From positions 468,800-532,799 of the forward strand of contig NZ_JBHMEZ010000011.1 of the NCBI RefSeq assembly GCF_042427615.1: a DNA stretch of 64,000 nt. Reading direction: 5' to 3'. Position numbers and translations under genes: made by a program. Source of the stretch: Formosa undariae. Its GTDB lineage: Bacteria > Bacteroidota > Bacteroidia > Flavobacteriales > Flavobacteriaceae. Below the pieces are notes generated by a model. It saw only the letters and a program-made list of their open reading frames with translations, searched no databases and was not told where the DNA came from. Each line of letters opens with the position of its first letter. Within the stretch, counting starts at the first letter, position 1. Positions 62,629 through 64,000 of this stretch are shown piece by piece.

Positions 62629-62985
62629 ATGTCTTGTCCTAAAATATGGCTACAGCTCAAAATTGCTTTTAGGCAGATAATTGATATACCATATTTGGTG
62701 TTTTATAATCTAAAGATAAATGAAATGGTATGTCGTTGTATAGATTAATTACATTTTTTGCAGCTCTTATGATGCATATACCTAATAGTGTATGCAGGGA
62801 ACTTTATGAGCGTATAGTAGCCAAAGGGAAAAGTAAAAAGTTAGCATTAATAGCCGTATGTAATAAGCCCCTAAAACAGGCTTTTGCCATAGCCAAATCA
62901 GGGTTATTATATGATAATAATTATAGACGTGTTTTAGTGGGAAATTAATGAGTTTTTACTTGTTTTTTACCACAGTACTTTGTTG
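62629..62985 (+). mobile_element. Composite IS3/IS110 remnant module, copy C
   Basis: The best-preserved copy. The minus-strand IS3-type transposase end (62669-62748) reads PFHLSLDYKTPNMVYQLSA and stops, and the terminal repeat TGTCTTGTCC is at its edge. Plus-strand IS110-type transposase C-terminus (62772-62948): CRELYERIVAKGKSKKLALI, then FAIAKSGLLYDNNYRRVLVG. It ends ACCACAGTACTTTGTTG, abutting TGCAACG of the next unit. Confidence 0.8.
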
Positions 62986-63773
62986 TGCAACGTTTTATTT
63001 ATATAATCTCTTTTCAAATTATTTCCAAAGTCAGTGAAATTATACTTTCGATAATCAGAATTGGTGCCGTGCTTATTGGTTATTTGAATAATATCAGTTC
63101 TTAAAAAATAATTCACATCGTTCATGTTTTCTTTAGTCACTTCAAACCAATCATCATTATTACTAGTATCAATTAATCTGTCCAAAACTTTTCTTTTGTT
63201 TTCGTCTTTTAGTATTAACGATATAATTTTTGAGTTATCATAGGTATTGTCATTATTAGAATCTATAACATCCTCGATTGTAATATCTTTTGAAGCTAAT
63301 AATTCAGAAATTTTTTCTTCAAGTTTTGTAACCTCTCCTTGAGCTTTTAATTTCGCTGTTTTTTCTTCTTCTACTTTTGAGAAAAGTTGGTTTCTTTCAG
63401 CTTGTACTAATTGATAATCTTCCTTTAAAACAACGCTGCTTTTGTCGGTTATTTTATAAACCCAAGGTGTGAGTTTTTTTTCAAAAACATTTATAATTAA
63501 TCTACTTAAATTTAGGAAGATATAGGTGGTAATAAGTACAGCAAACGTTATTCCAGCACATAATAATATGTTTTTGATGAAAGGAATTGTAGAAAAATAA
63601 TTACTTAAATACTCTATTCTATCCTTTAAGTTTTTTGTCGGTTCAAAATTGAAAAATGTATAGATTAATTCCCAATTATGAATAATCCAAACTAATATTA
63701 AAGTACCAAAAAACGGATTAGTGGTTTTCTGTTTAATGTTTTCTTTAAATGAGAGAATTATATCTTTAATCAT
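62967..63773 (-). CDS. Membrane protein with coiled coil, unknown
   Basis: 268 residues from the ATG at 63773, which starts MIKDIILSFKENIKQKTTNPF. A longer frame to 63899 runs through palindromic site 3 and is rejected. Two membrane segments (FGTLILVWIIHNWELIYTFF, about 22-41; ILLCAGITFAVLITTYIFL, about 69-87), a coiled coil (about 120-165) and a soluble C-terminal domain (VLDRLIDTSNNDDWFEVTKENMND). I recognise no named family. Its stop codon lies inside the composite module end. Confidence 0.65.
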   Translation of the reverse strand: MIKDIILSFKENIKQKTTNPFFGTLILVWIIHNWELIYTFFNFEPTKNLKDRIEYLSNYFSTIPFIKNILLCAGITFAVLITTYIFLNLSRLIINVFEKKLTPWVYKITDKSSVVLKEDYQLVQAERNQLFSKVEEEKTAKLKAQGEVTKLEEKISELLASKDITIEDVIDSNNDNTYDNSKIISLILKDENKRKVLDRLIDTSNNDDWFEVTKENMNDVNYFLRTDIIQITNKHGTNSDYRKYNFTDFGNNLKRDYINKTLHNKVLW

Positions 63774-63788
63774 AGTTTTGGTTAATGT

Positions 63789-63925
63789 TGCACAACGTTG
63801 TTGTATAAGAATAGTTGCGGGTTTGTATGCGAGGATTTTCCTTCGGAAAATCAGATGTAGCAAACACGCAACGACCTTTATTTTAGCACTAAACCGCAAT
63901 TATTTTTATACGGCTTAAGTTAGCA
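63789..63925. repeat. Palindromic attC-like site 3 (137 bp)
   Basis: It begins TGCACAAC and ends GTTAGCA; arms GTATAAGAATAGTTG and CAATTATTTTTATAC pair with only two mismatches. The core GATTTTCC-TTC-GGAAAATC and flanking arms match site 1. The array probably goes on beyond the window; no gene is visible in the last 75 bp. Confidence 0.7.
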
Positions 63926-64000
63926 TTTTAATAAAAAGCACTAAATTAAGACCTATAAAAAGAAAGCACAAAAGAGAGGAATAAGGTTAATTTATACGCA

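Noticed and set aside
62730..62948. Functional 72-codon gene
   Set aside because: It is the C-terminal remnant of an IS110-type transposase, repeated in decayed form in the other modules.
63774..63899. Longer start for the last gene
   Set aside because: The extension translates palindromic site 3; the ATG at 63773 follows a short leader as in the other units.

Overview
The window looks like chromosome of a marine-type Flavobacteriaceae bacterium (Bacteroidota). The evidence is low GC, TAnnTTTG-type promoter boxes, a SusC/SusD pair, CTnDOT-style Tra proteins (TraE, F, G, I, J, K, M, N), an RteC-like regulator and DUF3570/DUF4266 proteins. All gene names below are read from the translated sequence by motif and family recognition. 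No database search was run.

Positions 1 to about 43,960 are the greater part of an integrative and conjugative element (ICE). It begins inside a coupling-protein gene at the window edge. It ends with a tyrosine recombinase (42411-43742, minus) beside a 46-bp displaced 3' half of an initiator tRNA-Met gene (43914-43959). Inside it are a defence island (1257-9899: XRE regulator, type III restriction-modification Mod/Res, PHP-ATPase with a small partner, AlbA_2/GHKL regulator), the minus-strand conjugation operon (9908-17051), an amidase, a complete type II CBASS operon with a Cap15 effector (17968-21899), a replication/excision module (22013-23699), RteC (24000-24836), a membrane LuxR regulator with an asparaginase-like protein, a metal-responsive two-component system with a CzcA/CusA-type efflux system, and a redox block (thioredoxin, ApbE, DUF4266, DUF3570, DsbD). 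The replication module resembles lambda O-P: the initiator gene carries four iterons at an exact 33-bp period and is followed by a helicase-loader gene. Palindromes of the form CCGTA-N-TACGG upstream of the excisionase-like gene and of rteC suggest an RteC-type excision circuit.

Positions 44,819-56,829 are a chromosomal polysaccharide utilisation locus for beta-glucose oligosaccharides: sugar:cation symporter, cellobiose phosphorylase (GH94), AraC regulator, SusC, SusD and GH3 beta-glucosidase. Operator-like direct repeats and a promoter box lie in the AraC/SusC divergent region.

Positions 57,300-64,000 hold six single-gene units, all on the minus strand, mostly of unknown function. Some are separated by 133-137 bp palindromic elements and others by four copies of an approximately 350-bp composite made from an IS3-type end and an IS110-type end. 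In all three complete units the bases beside the 5' end of the gene are complementary to those at its 3' end, as in integron cassettes and attC sites. The core heptamers do not match the classical attC consensus and no integron integrase is in the window. This is the strongest candidate here for a poorly described system: an integron-like cassette array with IS110 remnants abutting its recombination sites.
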